Position numbers and translations under genes: made by a program
Notes under the pieces: model-generated
Seen by the model: only the letters and a program-made list of their open reading frames with translations
Database searches by the model: none
What the model was told of the DNA's origin: nothing
DNA from: Candidatus Bathyarchaeota archaeon
GTDB taxonomy: Archaea; Thermoproteota; Bathyarchaeia; Bathyarchaeales; DTEX01
Direction: 5' to 3'
Length of the DNA: 32,727 nt
Assembly (NCBI GenBank): GCA_018396555.1
Contig: JAGTQL010000005.1
Location: 1-32,727 of the forward strand
In this document: piece after piece, positions 24,716-32,727 of the stretch
How positions within the stretch are numbered: the stretch's first letter is position 1
How the letters are laid out: the number at the start of each line of letters is the position of its first letter

Positions 24716-24937
24716 TTAAATTAGCTCCACGCATGATACTTTGAAGACCATGAAGACCCTTGAACCTACGTTGAACCCCATCTCATTGAATAATCTTTTA
24801 GTTATTTGAACCGTAGGAGATTTTCCATCTTTAGTTTTAATCCTAAGCCTAACTAGGGATCCTATATCCATTATCTGAGTTATGGAGAGACTATTAGGAT
24901 CTTTAATAGATTTGCTATTTCCCAGGATCCAATTCGC
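24716..24937 (-). pseudogene. TOBE-domain fragment of a molybdate/tungstate-type ABC ATPase
   Basis: A short open frame encoding IMDIGSLVRLRIKTKDGKSP, then VQITKRLFNEMGFNVGSRVF and a final strand ending VELI. This is the C-terminal oxyanion-binding TOBE domain found at the end of WtpC/ModC ATPases. The ATPase core is absent; the frame is closed by TAA at 24938-24940. An internal ATG at 24871 would give a 51-residue protein, but I see no ribosome site. A free-standing mini-TOBE (Mop-like) protein is possible, but a relic is more likely. Ribosome-site absence and neighbouring fragments favour decay. Confidence 0.55.
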
Positions 24938-24959
24938 TTATCTCTTTTTTCTTGCATCT

Positions 24960-26030
24960 TTAAATGTTTTGACCGTACCTGTAGCCTTCATCATACATGG
25001 CTAGTATGTTCCCTATGGGCGTTATGGGTTGTATATTATGGCATGGCGCAAGTATGTATCCACCTTCCCTGCCGAGTATGCGAATGTTATCCCTAACCTC
25101 TCGCCGAACATCTTCTTCTGTTCCGAAGGGCAGCGTTTGCTGATTGTCCATTCCGCCGTGAAATACGACTTTGCCACCGAATTCTCTTTTAAGCTCCTCC
25201 CGATCCATATCTCTGCATCTCCATTGGATTGGATTTAGAACATCTATGCCGGCCTCAATCATGTCTGGAATGATTTTTCTGATCGATCCATCGCTGTGGA
25301 AAAATACATAAACACCGTGGTGATGGGCTAAATCAATCATGCGCTTTATTCTCGGCAAAAAGAATTCCTTAATCTGTTTCGGCGAATATAATAGCCCCAT
25401 CTGCGATCCGAAATCCTCAGCGACATATGAGAGCAGAACCTTGCCCGGGATCTGTTCATAAATAAACTTCGTGTTTTCATAGCAGAAATCGAACAGTTTG
25501 TCAAGACAGTAATGCACAATCTCCGGGTTAACTATTAAGTCGATGTATGACTGCATCTGCCCACGCAAGTTCTTATAGGTTAAGAATGGCTCAGACCCGC
25601 CGCCCTGAACTGGATAGTCCTCCCATTCAGCTATCTGCTTAGGGATAACTGAATAATCATATAGGTCGACAGTTGGCCAATTATAGTTTTTCTTAATCTC
25701 TTCGAGAGTTCTATATTTGGCTAAGGGATGGTAGACGCATTCTCTGTAGATACCTGATTTATATTCAATGTTCCTATAGCGGCAACCATATATGTCTGAA
25801 TCCTCAGGTATAGGCGGCCCAGCATATTTGGGCCAAACCGTTATGACGGCGTCTATATGCAAGCGCTCATACATTTCTCTCAGGCTTTTACATCCCAAAT
25901 GCTTCTTAAGGGCGTCAGTAACCTCGCTTGTACCCCAGTAATCCATGGGGATTCTGTCAGGCTTTCTTCTCCTTAAAGTAGCCAACCACCTTTCCCTAGG
26001 AGTCAGATCTTCTTCAATACTGCTCTGCAA
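24960..26030 (-). CDS. UroD/MtaA-superfamily protein with H-x-D...C site
   Basis: A methylcobamide:CoM methyltransferase/uroporphyrinogen decarboxylase-fold protein, 356 residues. It begins LTPRERWLATLRRRKPDRIPMDYWG, the usual start of this family. The zinc site HxC of MtaA reads FFHSDG here (His245, Asp247). The late Cys is present in APCHN (Cys330), and GGMDNQQTLPFGTEEDV is a family block. Metal binding is therefore plausible with Asp replacing Cys. The start is TTG with GGAGG about 8 bases upstream, clearly supported. The gene lies upstream of the DUF362 gene and downstream of the dehydratase. The substrate is unknown; such proteins are abundant in anaerobes that use methylated compounds. 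Confidence 0.85.
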   Translation of the reverse strand: MQSSIEEDLTPRERWLATLRRRKPDRIPMDYWGTSEVTDALKKHLGCKSLREMYERLHIDAVITVWPKYAGPPIPEDSDIYGCRYRNIEYKSGIYRECVYHPLAKYRTLEEIKKNYNWPTVDLYDYSVIPKQIAEWEDYPVQGGGSEPFLTYKNLRGQMQSYIDLIVNPEIVHYCLDKLFDFCYENTKFIYEQIPGKVLLSYVAEDFGSQMGLLYSPKQIKEFFLPRIKRMIDLAHHHGVYVFFHSDGSIRKIIPDMIEAGIDVLNPIQWRCRDMDREELKREFGGKVVFHGGMDNQQTLPFGTEEDVRREVRDNIRILGREGGYILAPCHNIQPITPIGNILAMYDEGYRYGQNI

Positions 26031-26254
26031 GGTAAAACCTCCTTACATTAGCATTACCTTTCGATTAAAAACTTCTCTAGCACTTGAGATTAATGTAAGT
26101 TAAGAGCATTTAAATTATTAATCATAAAGCTAGGCGAGAAGAGTTAAGGTAAAGATGCCGTAAAAGTTTAGATGCCTTTATAAGGTATAATATTATTTTT
26201 AGAATGATGTAAATTTTTAGAATCACTACTGGCGACTGAAAGGAGCGGACGCTT

Positions 26255-26401
26255 ATGGAGCTATTTTGCATTGGCTTCACGGCGAGCCTCTTAGCTGGCT
26301 TAGCTACCGGCGCCGGCGCCCTACTAATGATCTTAGTGAAAAGGGTTCCGGATAGCGTACTTGATGGTGAAGCGCCAATCGTAAGTCAATTAATATTTTA
26401 A
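26255..26401 (+). pseudogene. Truncated ZIP-family metal transporter (N-terminal fragment)
   Basis: A 48-codon ORF with a good ribosome site (AAGGAGCGG before ATG). The protein GFTASLLAGLATGAGALLMI, then LVKRVPDSVLDGEAP, matches the first transmembrane helix and loop of ZIP transporters, which normally continue for another 200 residues. Here it runs into unrelated sequence and stops at TAA 26399-26401, overlapping the stop of the convergent dehydratase gene. The intact start and promoter imply a recent deletion, or rearrangement with the neighbouring gene. Confidence 0.6.
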
Positions 26402-27564
26402 GTCTGCTCTGATATAAGCCATTTCATATCCGGCTCGAATCCAAGCCCAATTTTTCTTGGCGCATAAAAGTACCCTTTAGATGGCTCCAGCTTCTCTTTA
26501 TTAAAGGTTTGCTGTATAATTGCAAATTTTAAGAGATATTCAATCATTGGGCAGACAGATTGCGGATGGGAGAAGATGATTGCTTCAGCAGGCTCCGTCC
26601 AGCCTGCGTGTGGAATAACCGGTATTCCCTCCGATGATGCCAGTGCACAAATTTTTCTCATTTCAGTTATGCCCCCCACCCATGTTACATCCGTCTGTAA
26701 TACATCTACCGCTTCATTCTTCAGCAGTTCCCTTACACCCCATCTGGTATATTCATGCTCTCCTCCCGCTATTGGAATATCCGTCACCCTTCGAAGTTTA
26801 ACGTAGCTATCAATATCATCCGGCATGAAGGGTTCTTCAAGCCATGCTGGCTCGTACCTTTCGATCTTCTTCACAATTTTAACGGCATATGGCAGTGTCC
26901 AGCTCATCCAGCAATCAAGCATCAAATCCACGTCGTATCCAACAGCGTCACGAACCGTTTTCATAAGCTCGATGTTTTTCTGCATTCCGGAGGGGCCGCT
27001 TCCAGGACCGTGGCGGAAAAACCACTTCATAGCCGTGAATCCTTCCTCAACAACCTCTAGGCTTCTCTTAGACACTTCTTTTGGGTTTAGGGAAAAACCG
27101 AGCATGCTGGCGTAGGCTGGCACCTTCTCCTGAACTGGTCCGCCTAATAATTTAACAACCGGTTCATTCCTGGCCTTTCCAATCAGGTCCCAAATTGCGC
27201 AGTCAATCGCGCTTATCGCTATGATGCATTCTCCCTTCCGCCCATGAACCCGATATCTATACATGATATCCCATATTTTTTCAACAGCGAAGGCATCCTC
27301 GCCGATGATGAGACGCTTTAGATCTCGCGTAATGATATTGGCAATATTATCTGATATGGGACCAAAAATTCCCTTAAAGCCTTCATCAGAGGAGATTTCC
27401 ACAAAATTTTGCTCAAGAGTTGTTGCTCCACCGAGAACTTTAGGGCCCTCATTTCTAAAGCGTTCATAAATATCAACCGGTCTAGATAATCGCTCCTCCC
27501 AAAAATCTTCACTAATGGCTTCCTGTTTACGCAGTTTAAAGCAACGTACATCTACAATCTTCAT
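26398..27564 (-). CDS. Enolase-superfamily sugar acid dehydratase (mandelate racemase-like)
   Basis: A mandelate racemase/muconate lactonizing enzyme-like protein, 388 residues, probably dehydrating a sugar acid. The N-terminal capping domain spans about 1-125 and the barrel follows. The barrel has AMKWFFRHGPGSGPSG, a stretch I associate with rhamnonate-dehydratase-type members. The metal ligands are LMLDCW (Asp), WLEEP (Glu) and AGGEHEY (Glu). The catalytic Asp and His are in QTDVTWVGG and IPHAGW. The ATG has GGGAG about 9 bases upstream. It lies 71 bases after the DegT aminotransferase gene on the same strand and is probably co-transcribed with it. The exact substrate is unknown. Confidence 0.87.
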   Translation of the reverse strand: MKIVDVRCFKLRKQEAISEDFWEERLSRPVDIYERFRNEGPKVLGGATTLEQNFVEISSDEGFKGIFGPISDNIANIITRDLKRLIIGEDAFAVEKIWDIMYRYRVHGRKGECIIAISAIDCAIWDLIGKARNEPVVKLLGGPVQEKVPAYASMLGFSLNPKEVSKRSLEVVEEGFTAMKWFFRHGPGSGPSGMQKNIELMKTVRDAVGYDVDLMLDCWMSWTLPYAVKIVKKIERYEPAWLEEPFMPDDIDSYVKLRRVTDIPIAGGEHEYTRWGVRELLKNEAVDVLQTDVTWVGGITEMRKICALASSEGIPVIPHAGWTEPAEAIIFSHPQSVCPMIEYLLKFAIIQQTFNKEKLEPSKGYFYAPRKIGLGFEPDMKWLISEQT

Positions 27565-27635
27565 CTTAATGCTCTCCCAATAATAATGTTAAAATTTTAA
27601 GGGGATTGAGCCCTATTTTATTTATTCCATCCCGC

Positions 27636-28871
27636 CTAGTTTTCTCCAGCGATCTCATCTATATTTCCTTTTATTTTTTCAAATGCTGAAATTACGTCAT
27701 CCATATCGTCCCTGGAGCCTAAGAGGACATATTGCGGCAGCCATAGGCCCTCATTGTAGCACGCTTTCTCCGCCGCGGGCATTTTCACATTTGAATAGTC
27801 CATTGATTTACCGTAGTGTGGGCATGAGAGAGGGCACTTTTTAAAGTATTCTAAGTACGGCTCCTTGTAAAGCGGCCTAGAATATCCAACGCTTGCAGGT
27901 ACGCCTTCTGCCTGTAAAGCTCTTGCAAATGTTGATTTCGAGATTCCGCCGAAGGCTTCGGGGTTAAATCTGAATATGTAGAGATGGTAGGCGTGCCTTG
28001 TTATGCGCTCATCGTCTTTTAGGGGTTTTATACCGTCTATTTTGGAGAGCTTACTGTTTAAGTATCTGGCGTTTTCTATACGTTTCTCGGTTTGCTCATC
28101 AAACCGCTCCATCTGGGCTAGAAGCATGGCGGCTTGGAACTCAGTCATGCGGTAGTTTGCTCCTGGAAGATGGTGCTCGTACCATGCTCCTTGGGGCATC
28201 CTTCCGCAATTATGCAGGGACCATGCCTTAACGTATAGATCCTCGCTGTTGGTTACTATTATGCCACCTTCTCCGCTAGTTATATTTTTGCTTGATTGAA
28301 AGCTGAAAGCCCCCATTTCACCTATTGCTCCAACCCTTAAGCCTTTCCATTCTGCTCCCCATGCTTGACATGCGTCCTCAACGATGTATAGGTCGTGTTT
28401 TTTCGCCAGCGAGAGAAGAGCATCCATATCAGCCGGTCTGCCGCCTATGTGAACTGGCAGTATCGCCTTTGTCCTTTCAGATATTAGGGCTTCAACGCTT
28501 TTCGGATCTATATTATATGTCTCCGGGTCTATGTCGGCGAAAACTGGAATAGCATTTACGTAGAGCACTGTGATCGCCGTCGCCATGAACGTGTAGGATG
28601 GAACGATAACCTCATCGCCGCATCCTAACCCGAGGGCTCTAAGCGAGATTTCAAGGGCAGTTGTGCCGCTTGTCACAGCAATACCATATTTGGCATGCTG
28701 GTAGGCCGCGAATTTTTCCTCAAACTCCTTTTTCCTTGAGCCTCCTACACCCCAAAATCCGCTTTCCAAAACATCTTTTAAAGCCTTCATTTCTCTCTCG
28801 CTGAATATGGGCCATTTTGGAAAGGGTTTTTTCCTAACCGGCTCTCCACCCTTTAGGGCAAGCTTAGCCAA
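27636..28871 (-). CDS. DegT/DnrJ/EryC1-family PLP aminotransferase
   Basis: A PLP-dependent aminotransferase of the sugar-aminotransferase type, 411 residues. Landmarks are GGEPVRKKPFPKWPIF at the start (common to a subset in sugar and cyclitol clusters), VTSGTTALEISLRAL, EDACQAWGAEWKG and the PLP-binding Lys in FSFQSSKNITSGEGG. The start is TTG with GGGGGAAA 5 bases upstream. It precedes the dehydratase gene and probably acts on a keto-sugar or keto-cyclitol produced there, or on a nucleotide sugar. The stop is TAG. Confidence 0.9.
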   Translation of the reverse strand: MAKLALKGGEPVRKKPFPKWPIFSEREMKALKDVLESGFWGVGGSRKKEFEEKFAAYQHAKYGIAVTSGTTALEISLRALGLGCGDEVIVPSYTFMATAITVLYVNAIPVFADIDPETYNIDPKSVEALISERTKAILPVHIGGRPADMDALLSLAKKHDLYIVEDACQAWGAEWKGLRVGAIGEMGAFSFQSSKNITSGEGGIIVTNSEDLYVKAWSLHNCGRMPQGAWYEHHLPGANYRMTEFQAAMLLAQMERFDEQTEKRIENARYLNSKLSKIDGIKPLKDDERITRHAYHLYIFRFNPEAFGGISKSTFARALQAEGVPASVGYSRPLYKEPYLEYFKKCPLSCPHYGKSMDYSNVKMPAAEKACYNEGLWLPQYVLLGSRDDMDDVISAFEKIKGNIDEIAGEN

Positions 28872-29064
28872 TTCTTTCCCCCAATCTTATCTTCCAATAA
28901 CCTTTATGGTTGCCCTTTAAAAAATATTTTATTGGTTCTCCTCGTTTTCTTAGTTATTTTTTGCCGCTTAGTTTCTTCTGAAAATCGTTTCGGCATTTAT
29001 GCATTCAAATATTTGACGTTTCAACCTTAGGGATTTAATTGGCGGGCTCTTTAGGAAGCGGTAA

Positions 29065-29757
29065 TTATTGCGCTGTATTTGATTCAAGCGCAATAGCTCT
29101 TATCCATGATGAATCTAGATGTGCAATTTTCAGCGGTAACCCGATGAAGAAGACCCTTTTCTCCCTTATCTTGTCCAGATTGATCAGGCCCTCTATTATT
29201 GGTATTTCGTTTTCTAGAAGAGCTATGTGGGTTGCTGGCTTAATATTTGAGTTAGGCTTATAGGCTCTTGGGTCATCCGGCTGGACACCTTGAACTCCAA
29301 GCATCTTTATATGTTTACTTGCAAGGTATTCAGCTGCTTCCGACGTCACGTATGCTCCGCCTGGGCTCCACATGAGCACGATATCGTCTTTCTTAACCTC
29401 CGTAAGGTGTTCTGGTTTTATGGGGAACCCTGATTCATCTGAGCCCTCAGTGCCCGCCGCTTCAAATTTTAAGACTATTGCCTCGCCCATGAACTTTTCT
29501 AGGGGGATCTCCATGCAGGATTTAAGTCCCTCACGGAGATGAGATGGTCCCTCAACATGCGTGCCAATGTGGGATTCAGACTCGATAAAATGCATGTAAG
29601 TTTTATCCTCGGCATTTATGAATTGTTGAAGATTGAATTTCCTAATTTGATTCCCACGGATAAATTCTCCGTTAACTTTTAGAACGTTAGGTTTGACCTC
29701 CGCGGATAAATCGACGATCCTATATTTTTTAATTGATTCAACTATATCTTTAACCAT
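29065..29757 (-). CDS. Cyclase-family (kynurenine formamidase-like) hydrolase
   Basis: A metal-dependent hydrolase of the cyclase family (PF04199), 230 residues. The signature SHIGTHVEGPSHL near 63-75 matches HxGTHxDxPxH with Glu in place of Asp. YRIVDLSAEV is the usual start, and LGVQGVQPDDP plus FFIGLPLKIAHLDSSWIRAIAL are the conserved C-terminal blocks. GGTGA is 5 bases before the ATG. A perfect 8-base inverted repeat lies 37 bases upstream, a likely operator. Members hydrolyse N-formylkynurenine, isatin or other cyclic amides; the substrate here is not known. The 193-base gap after it holds no gene. Confidence 0.87.
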   Translation of the reverse strand: MVKDIVESIKKYRIVDLSAEVKPNVLKVNGEFIRGNQIRKFNLQQFINAEDKTYMHFIESESHIGTHVEGPSHLREGLKSCMEIPLEKFMGEAIVLKFEAAGTEGSDESGFPIKPEHLTEVKKDDIVLMWSPGGAYVTSEAAEYLASKHIKMLGVQGVQPDDPRAYKPNSNIKPATHIALLENEIPIIEGLINLDKIREKRVFFIGLPLKIAHLDSSWIRAIALESNTAQ

Positions 29758-29793
29758 TTAATTCACCGAATAAAAGTAGTTTTTCTTGCATTT

Positions 29794-29820
29794 ATTACTT
29801 TTAGGAATAAAGAAAGTAAT
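29794..29820. promoter_or_regulatory. Palindrome before the cyclase-family gene
   Basis: ATTACTTT (29794-29801), 11 bases, then AAAGTAAT (29813-29820) form an exact inverted repeat centred about 50 bases upstream of the cyclase ATG and about 205 bases upstream of the M81 gene on the other side. The position suits a repressor or activator site in this divergent 255-base region. The rest of the region is AT-rich with possible TATA elements (AATATTAATATT near 29948-29959). Confidence 0.5.
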
Positions 29821-30012
29821 GATTGATTAATATTAAGGCTTGCGGCGGATCATCAATTCAAAACAGATTCATAAATCACGGAAAGAAGACGTTAAGATAA
29901 GCTGATAGAGATGACTGAAACAAGAATTTTTGTTTTCATTTTTAAGCAATATTAATATTCAATTCGATAAGTTAATGCAGCGTGAACTGCGATATTAACG
30001 AGGGGATCTGGT

Positions 30013-31413
30013 TTGAGGATAATAGTGGGCGGCATAAGGCATGAGACTAATACGTTTTCAACCCTTCATACCGGCATTGAGGATTTTCAAATTAAGAGGG
30101 GTTCTGAAATTTTGAGTGAGGAGCCGTGGCTTGATTTTAGAGAGGTCGAGTGGGCTCCCACGCTTCTCGCCTATGCTTTCCCCCATGGATTAGTTGAGGA
30201 GAGAGCCTACCTGAGCCTTAAAAGCGAGCTTATTAACTGCATAGATGCTTCCCTCCCAGCAGATGGAGTTCTCCTAGATCTTCATGGGGCTATGGAGGTT
30301 GAGGGGATTGGAAGTGGGGAGGTCGACCTAGTTAAAAGCATTAGGGAGATTGTTGGTGTGAATACGCCGACAGCGGTGAGCCTAGACCTGCATGGGAATA
30401 TTTCGCATGAGTTGGCGGAGAAAACCGATGTTTTAACAGGGTTCCGCACCGCTCCACACGTAGACTCGACGCAGACTAAGGTTAGAGCTCTGATGCATCT
30501 TATGGAGTGCATTAAGAAGGGGTTGAAGCCCCTAAATATAATCGTGAAGCTGCCCATGATTTTGCCGGGTGAGTTCGCTGTAACCGATATGGAGCCGGCG
30601 AGGTCCCTCTATGGTAGACTTTATGAGATTGAGCATGTGAATGGAATTATTGACACATCGCTCTTCATAGGTTGCGCATGGAGCGACACCCCCAATACGT
30701 CGCTTTCCGTCGTGGTTGTCGCAGGTGGAAGGGAATATGGTGAAAAAGCGCGTAATATGGCCAGAAGCCTAGCCCGAGAGATATGGGCTAGACGCAGGGA
30801 GTTTGCGCCTGAAGTTACGCCTCTACCGGTTGATGAAGCTATTGAAGCGGCCCTCAGATCTAGGGATAAGCCCGTGCTTATTTCTGACACTGGTGATAAC
30901 GTGACTGCCGGAGGGGCTGGAGACACCGTTGTTCTTCTTGAAAAGCTCCTTCAGGCTGAAGCCGCTAATGCTCTGGTGGATGGAATAGTCGATCCGGAAG
31001 CCGTCTTCATGTCTGCTCAAGCTGGAAAGGGCGCAAGGGTCTCTCTGGATCTAGGTGGAAAACTTGATAGGCTTAACAGTCACCCCCTAAGCGTGGAGGG
31101 CATAGTTACCTACGTGGATTATCCCAAATTAGCCGTATTAAGGGTTGATGGGGTTGAGGTGATCGTAACTTCGAAGCGCAGGGTTCTTACGACACTAAAG
31201 GAGTTTGAGGAGGCTGGAGTGAATCCGCTTAAGAAGAAAATTATTGTGGTTAAAGTCGGCTATTTATTCTCTGATCTACGTCAAATAGCCAAGAAGAACA
31301 TTTGGGCTTTGACCCCAGGCTTCACATCATTGCAGATTGAGAAGCTGCCCTATACGCGGGTTAAACGTCCAATATATCCCTTAGATGAAGAATTCGAATA
31401 TTACGAATCTTAA
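30013..31413 (+). CDS. M81-family metallopeptidase (MlrC-like)
   Basis: A metallopeptidase or amidohydrolase of the M81/MlrC (microcystinase C-like) family, 466 residues. GGIRHETNTFS at residues 7-17 is diagnostic. LDLHGAM near 88-94 and SLDLHGNI near 123-130 provide further conserved Asp and His. LISDTGDNVTAGGAGDTV begins the C-terminal domain, and TPGFTSLQIEKLPYTRVKRPIYPLD is the conserved end. The start is TTG with GAGGGGAT upstream. Natural substrates of this widely spread family are mostly unknown. The context of creatininase, amidohydrolase and cyclase-type enzymes suggests breakdown of amide or peptide-like compounds. Confidence 0.9.
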   Translation: MRIIVGGIRHETNTFSTLHTGIEDFQIKRGSEILSEEPWLDFREVEWAPTLLAYAFPHGLVEERAYLSLKSELINCIDASLPADGVLLDLHGAMEVEGIGSGEVDLVKSIREIVGVNTPTAVSLDLHGNISHELAEKTDVLTGFRTAPHVDSTQTKVRALMHLMECIKKGLKPLNIIVKLPMILPGEFAVTDMEPARSLYGRLYEIEHVNGIIDTSLFIGCAWSDTPNTSLSVVVVAGGREYGEKARNMARSLAREIWARRREFAPEVTPLPVDEAIEAALRSRDKPVLISDTGDNVTAGGAGDTVVLLEKLLQAEAANALVDGIVDPEAVFMSAQAGKGARVSLDLGGKLDRLNSHPLSVEGIVTYVDYPKLAVLRVDGVEVIVTSKRRVLTTLKEFEEAGVNPLKKKIIVVKVGYLFSDLRQIAKKNIWALTPGFTSLQIEKLPYTRVKRPIYPLDEEFEYYES

Positions 31414-31429
31414 ACGTTGCCCTCCCTGA

Positions 31430-32500
31430 TCAGCAGGGGAATTTTTCTCCCTCATCTAGCATTGCTAGGTAGTTTTCTATAGGCGTGTAGTTTGTTATTG
31501 TGTTTCCTGAGCCTAGGGCGTATCCTCCTCCCGGAGAGCATTTTTCAAGTATTTGCCGAATGTAGGTTCTAAGGGGTTTTATTTGCAGTCTAGACAGTTT
31601 ATCCACATCTACGCCGCCCAGTATGGCCATCCTATCGCCGTAATTGTTTTTGGCTTCCCATACTGGCTCTATTTCATCTTGGAAGGAGTGTTTGGCGTCT
31701 ATGCCTACGTAGCCTATTAAATCATCCATTATATTTTTGAGGTTTCCACATGAATGGAGAATGAACGGCAGTCCTCTCCTGTGGGCTGCGTCTGCGCATT
31801 TTTTCTGCCATGGGAAAACATATTTTCGTAGAATGTCAGGCGAGAGAAATGTTCCCTTCTTATAACCCATGTCGTCGCCCATTCTCAACGCAATAAGCTT
31901 GTTTGTTCTCAATATTTTCTCGTCAACCTTAACTATTATTGACCCTACCCTCTCAAACATTTTCTCTACAAGCAACCTATCCGTGTAGAGAGCCTTGCAG
32001 AGAGGCACCAGTCCCATAAGCCAGCTCACATGTTCGAAGACCCCGCCTGCAACGCCGCCCACTATACCCATATCTTCGGGTAAGAGTCTCTCCAGCATGT
32101 CGAAGTAGGTTAGGTCGGCTGCATCATCCAAGTCAGGCCATGGGTAAGCCTCAAATTCCTCCATGGTTTCTATTTCGCCTCTGTTCTCATCCTGCCATTC
32201 CCTTACACCCCTAGAGAGGGGCGCTGTATCTCTGGCCCTAAGCCTGTTTGTTCTTGGAAGATTAAGCGGGATCTCTAGGGGGACATAATCGTATCCCATT
32301 TTGCGATAGAATTTTATTAGGGCGGCTACATGTTTCCTCTTCAATTTGGGGTTGAGGTTCTGGTTTATTGCGGGCATCTCTTCACCTAAAATTGTCTCCA
32401 TAACCTCTTTATCTACAAAATGCTCGTAGAATGGAACCTTGTCAGGTTCACCCTCCCTCCTAAGAATAGTTGTAAGTCTACGGTAATCAGGTTTCCTCAT
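31430..32500 (-). CDS. UroD/MtaA-superfamily protein with H-x-C site
   Basis: A methylcobamide methyltransferase/uroporphyrinogen decarboxylase-fold protein, about 357 residues. YRRLTTILRREGEPDKVPFYEHFVDKE is the family start. ILHSCGN carries the HxC zinc motif (His252, Cys254 counted from an in-frame TTG at 32509). GGVDVDKLSR and GGGYALGSGNTI follow, but the third zinc ligand, a late Cys, is Ser here. I chose the ATG at 32500; the TTG at 32509 directly abuts GGCGG. It converges on the M81 gene with 16 bases between the stops. No corrinoid protein gene is in the window, so methyl transfer is only a family-level guess. Confidence 0.85.
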   Translation of the reverse strand: MRKPDYRRLTTILRREGEPDKVPFYEHFVDKEVMETILGEEMPAINQNLNPKLKRKHVAALIKFYRKMGYDYVPLEIPLNLPRTNRLRARDTAPLSRGVREWQDENRGEIETMEEFEAYPWPDLDDAADLTYFDMLERLLPEDMGIVGGVAGGVFEHVSWLMGLVPLCKALYTDRLLVEKMFERVGSIIVKVDEKILRTNKLIALRMGDDMGYKKGTFLSPDILRKYVFPWQKKCADAAHRRGLPFILHSCGNLKNIMDDLIGYVGIDAKHSFQDEIEPVWEAKNNYGDRMAILGGVDVDKLSRLQIKPLRTYIRQILEKCSPGGGYALGSGNTITNYTPIENYLAMLDEGEKFPC

Positions 32501-32584
32501 GATAAGCAAGCCGCCTTAAACCTCGCATGTTCATATAAAAGTTCATTTCTGCCTTGCTTAAAGCCTTAACGTCTTTTAATTCTC

Positions 32585-32727
32585 TCAACGATATTCCTCA
32601 TTCTCTTTATGGGGTTCCCAGATGCTCGTCTTGGCAATTTTCGGCATTAACTCTTCTAAATATCTTTTAGAATTGATGTACATGGCGTCAAGTTCCCTTC
32701 TCATTTCGGCCTTTCCGCCTCCCCATA
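32585..32727 (-). CDS. C-terminal end of an unidentified protein (runs off the window)
   Basis: An open frame from the right edge to TGA at 32585-32587, 46 residues visible. It contains MRRELDAMYINSKRYLEELM, then PKIAKTSIWEPHKENEEYR, charged and probably helical. It lies 84 bases upstream of the UroD-like gene on the same strand and may share its operon. The visible part is too short to assign a family. Confidence 0.5.
   Translation of the reverse strand, partial: WGGGKAEMRRELDAMYINSKRYLEELMPKIAKTSIWEPHKENEEYR

Noticed and set aside
28894-28935. CCAATAA ... TTATTGG inverted repeat with a 28-base spacer
   Set aside because: Long AT-rich spacer and short arms; expected by chance in this base composition.
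1-32727. CRISPR array, insertion sequence, prophage or integrase
   Set aside because: No regularly spaced repeats, transposase or integrase motifs were seen on either strand.

Overview
The window looks archaeal, most probably Thermoproteota and perhaps Bathyarchaeia (an inference from gene content and style, not a database match). The signs are two intron-bearing tRNA-Val genes with CCA encoded in the DNA, one intron at a non-canonical position; TATA-type promoters; many TTG/GTG starts after strong GGAGG or GGTGA ribosome sites; a His-type (sulfide-dependent) Thi4; a GTP-type PEP carboxykinase; and many MtaA/uroporphyrinogen-decarboxylase-like and DUF362 proteins.

Layout. 0-4 kb: a creatininase/amidohydrolase pair, tRNA-Val(UAC), a small beta-rich ORF broken by an in-frame TAG, a D-2-hydroxyacid dehydrogenase and a frameshifted YdjM-like membrane protein. 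4-10.4 kb: metal homeostasis. A three-gene ABC importer of the zinc/manganese (ZnuABC-like) type stands head to head with a complete nikR. A near-consensus NikR operator lies at the importer's start, and its binding protein lacks the usual zinc ligands, so I read it as a candidate nickel importer. Then comes a DtxR-type regulator-feoA-feoB operon for ferrous iron, with its own palindrome just after the TATA box.

10.4-17 kb: a decayed CxxC ORF, an XRE-type regulator with a doubtful start, thi4, pckG, a small unknown gene, a membrane methyltransferase of the isoprenylcysteine type and a DrrAB-like ABC exporter. These are mainly central metabolism and housekeeping.

17-32.7 kb: an accessory catabolic region. 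It holds a Gfo/Idh/MocA dehydrogenase divergent from a sugar isomerase/epimerase, a GH4 glycosidase, an enolase-superfamily dehydratase, a DegT aminotransferase, a cyclase-family hydrolase, an M81 (MlrC) peptidase and three MtaA/UroD-like proteins with progressively altered zinc motifs. tRNA-Val(CAC) and a DUF362 membrane protein sit among them. Broken pieces are also present: a TOBE domain tail of a molybdate/tungstate-type transporter, a ZIP transporter N-terminus and a frameshifted remnant. The combination suggests catabolism of modified sugars or cyclitols and of cyclic amides or methylated compounds, but no substrate can be fixed from sequence alone.

TAG is used as an ordinary stop in several intact genes here (creatininase, pckG, DegT, one UroD-like gene), so the two TAG-interrupted ORFs are more likely decaying genes than evidence of recoding.
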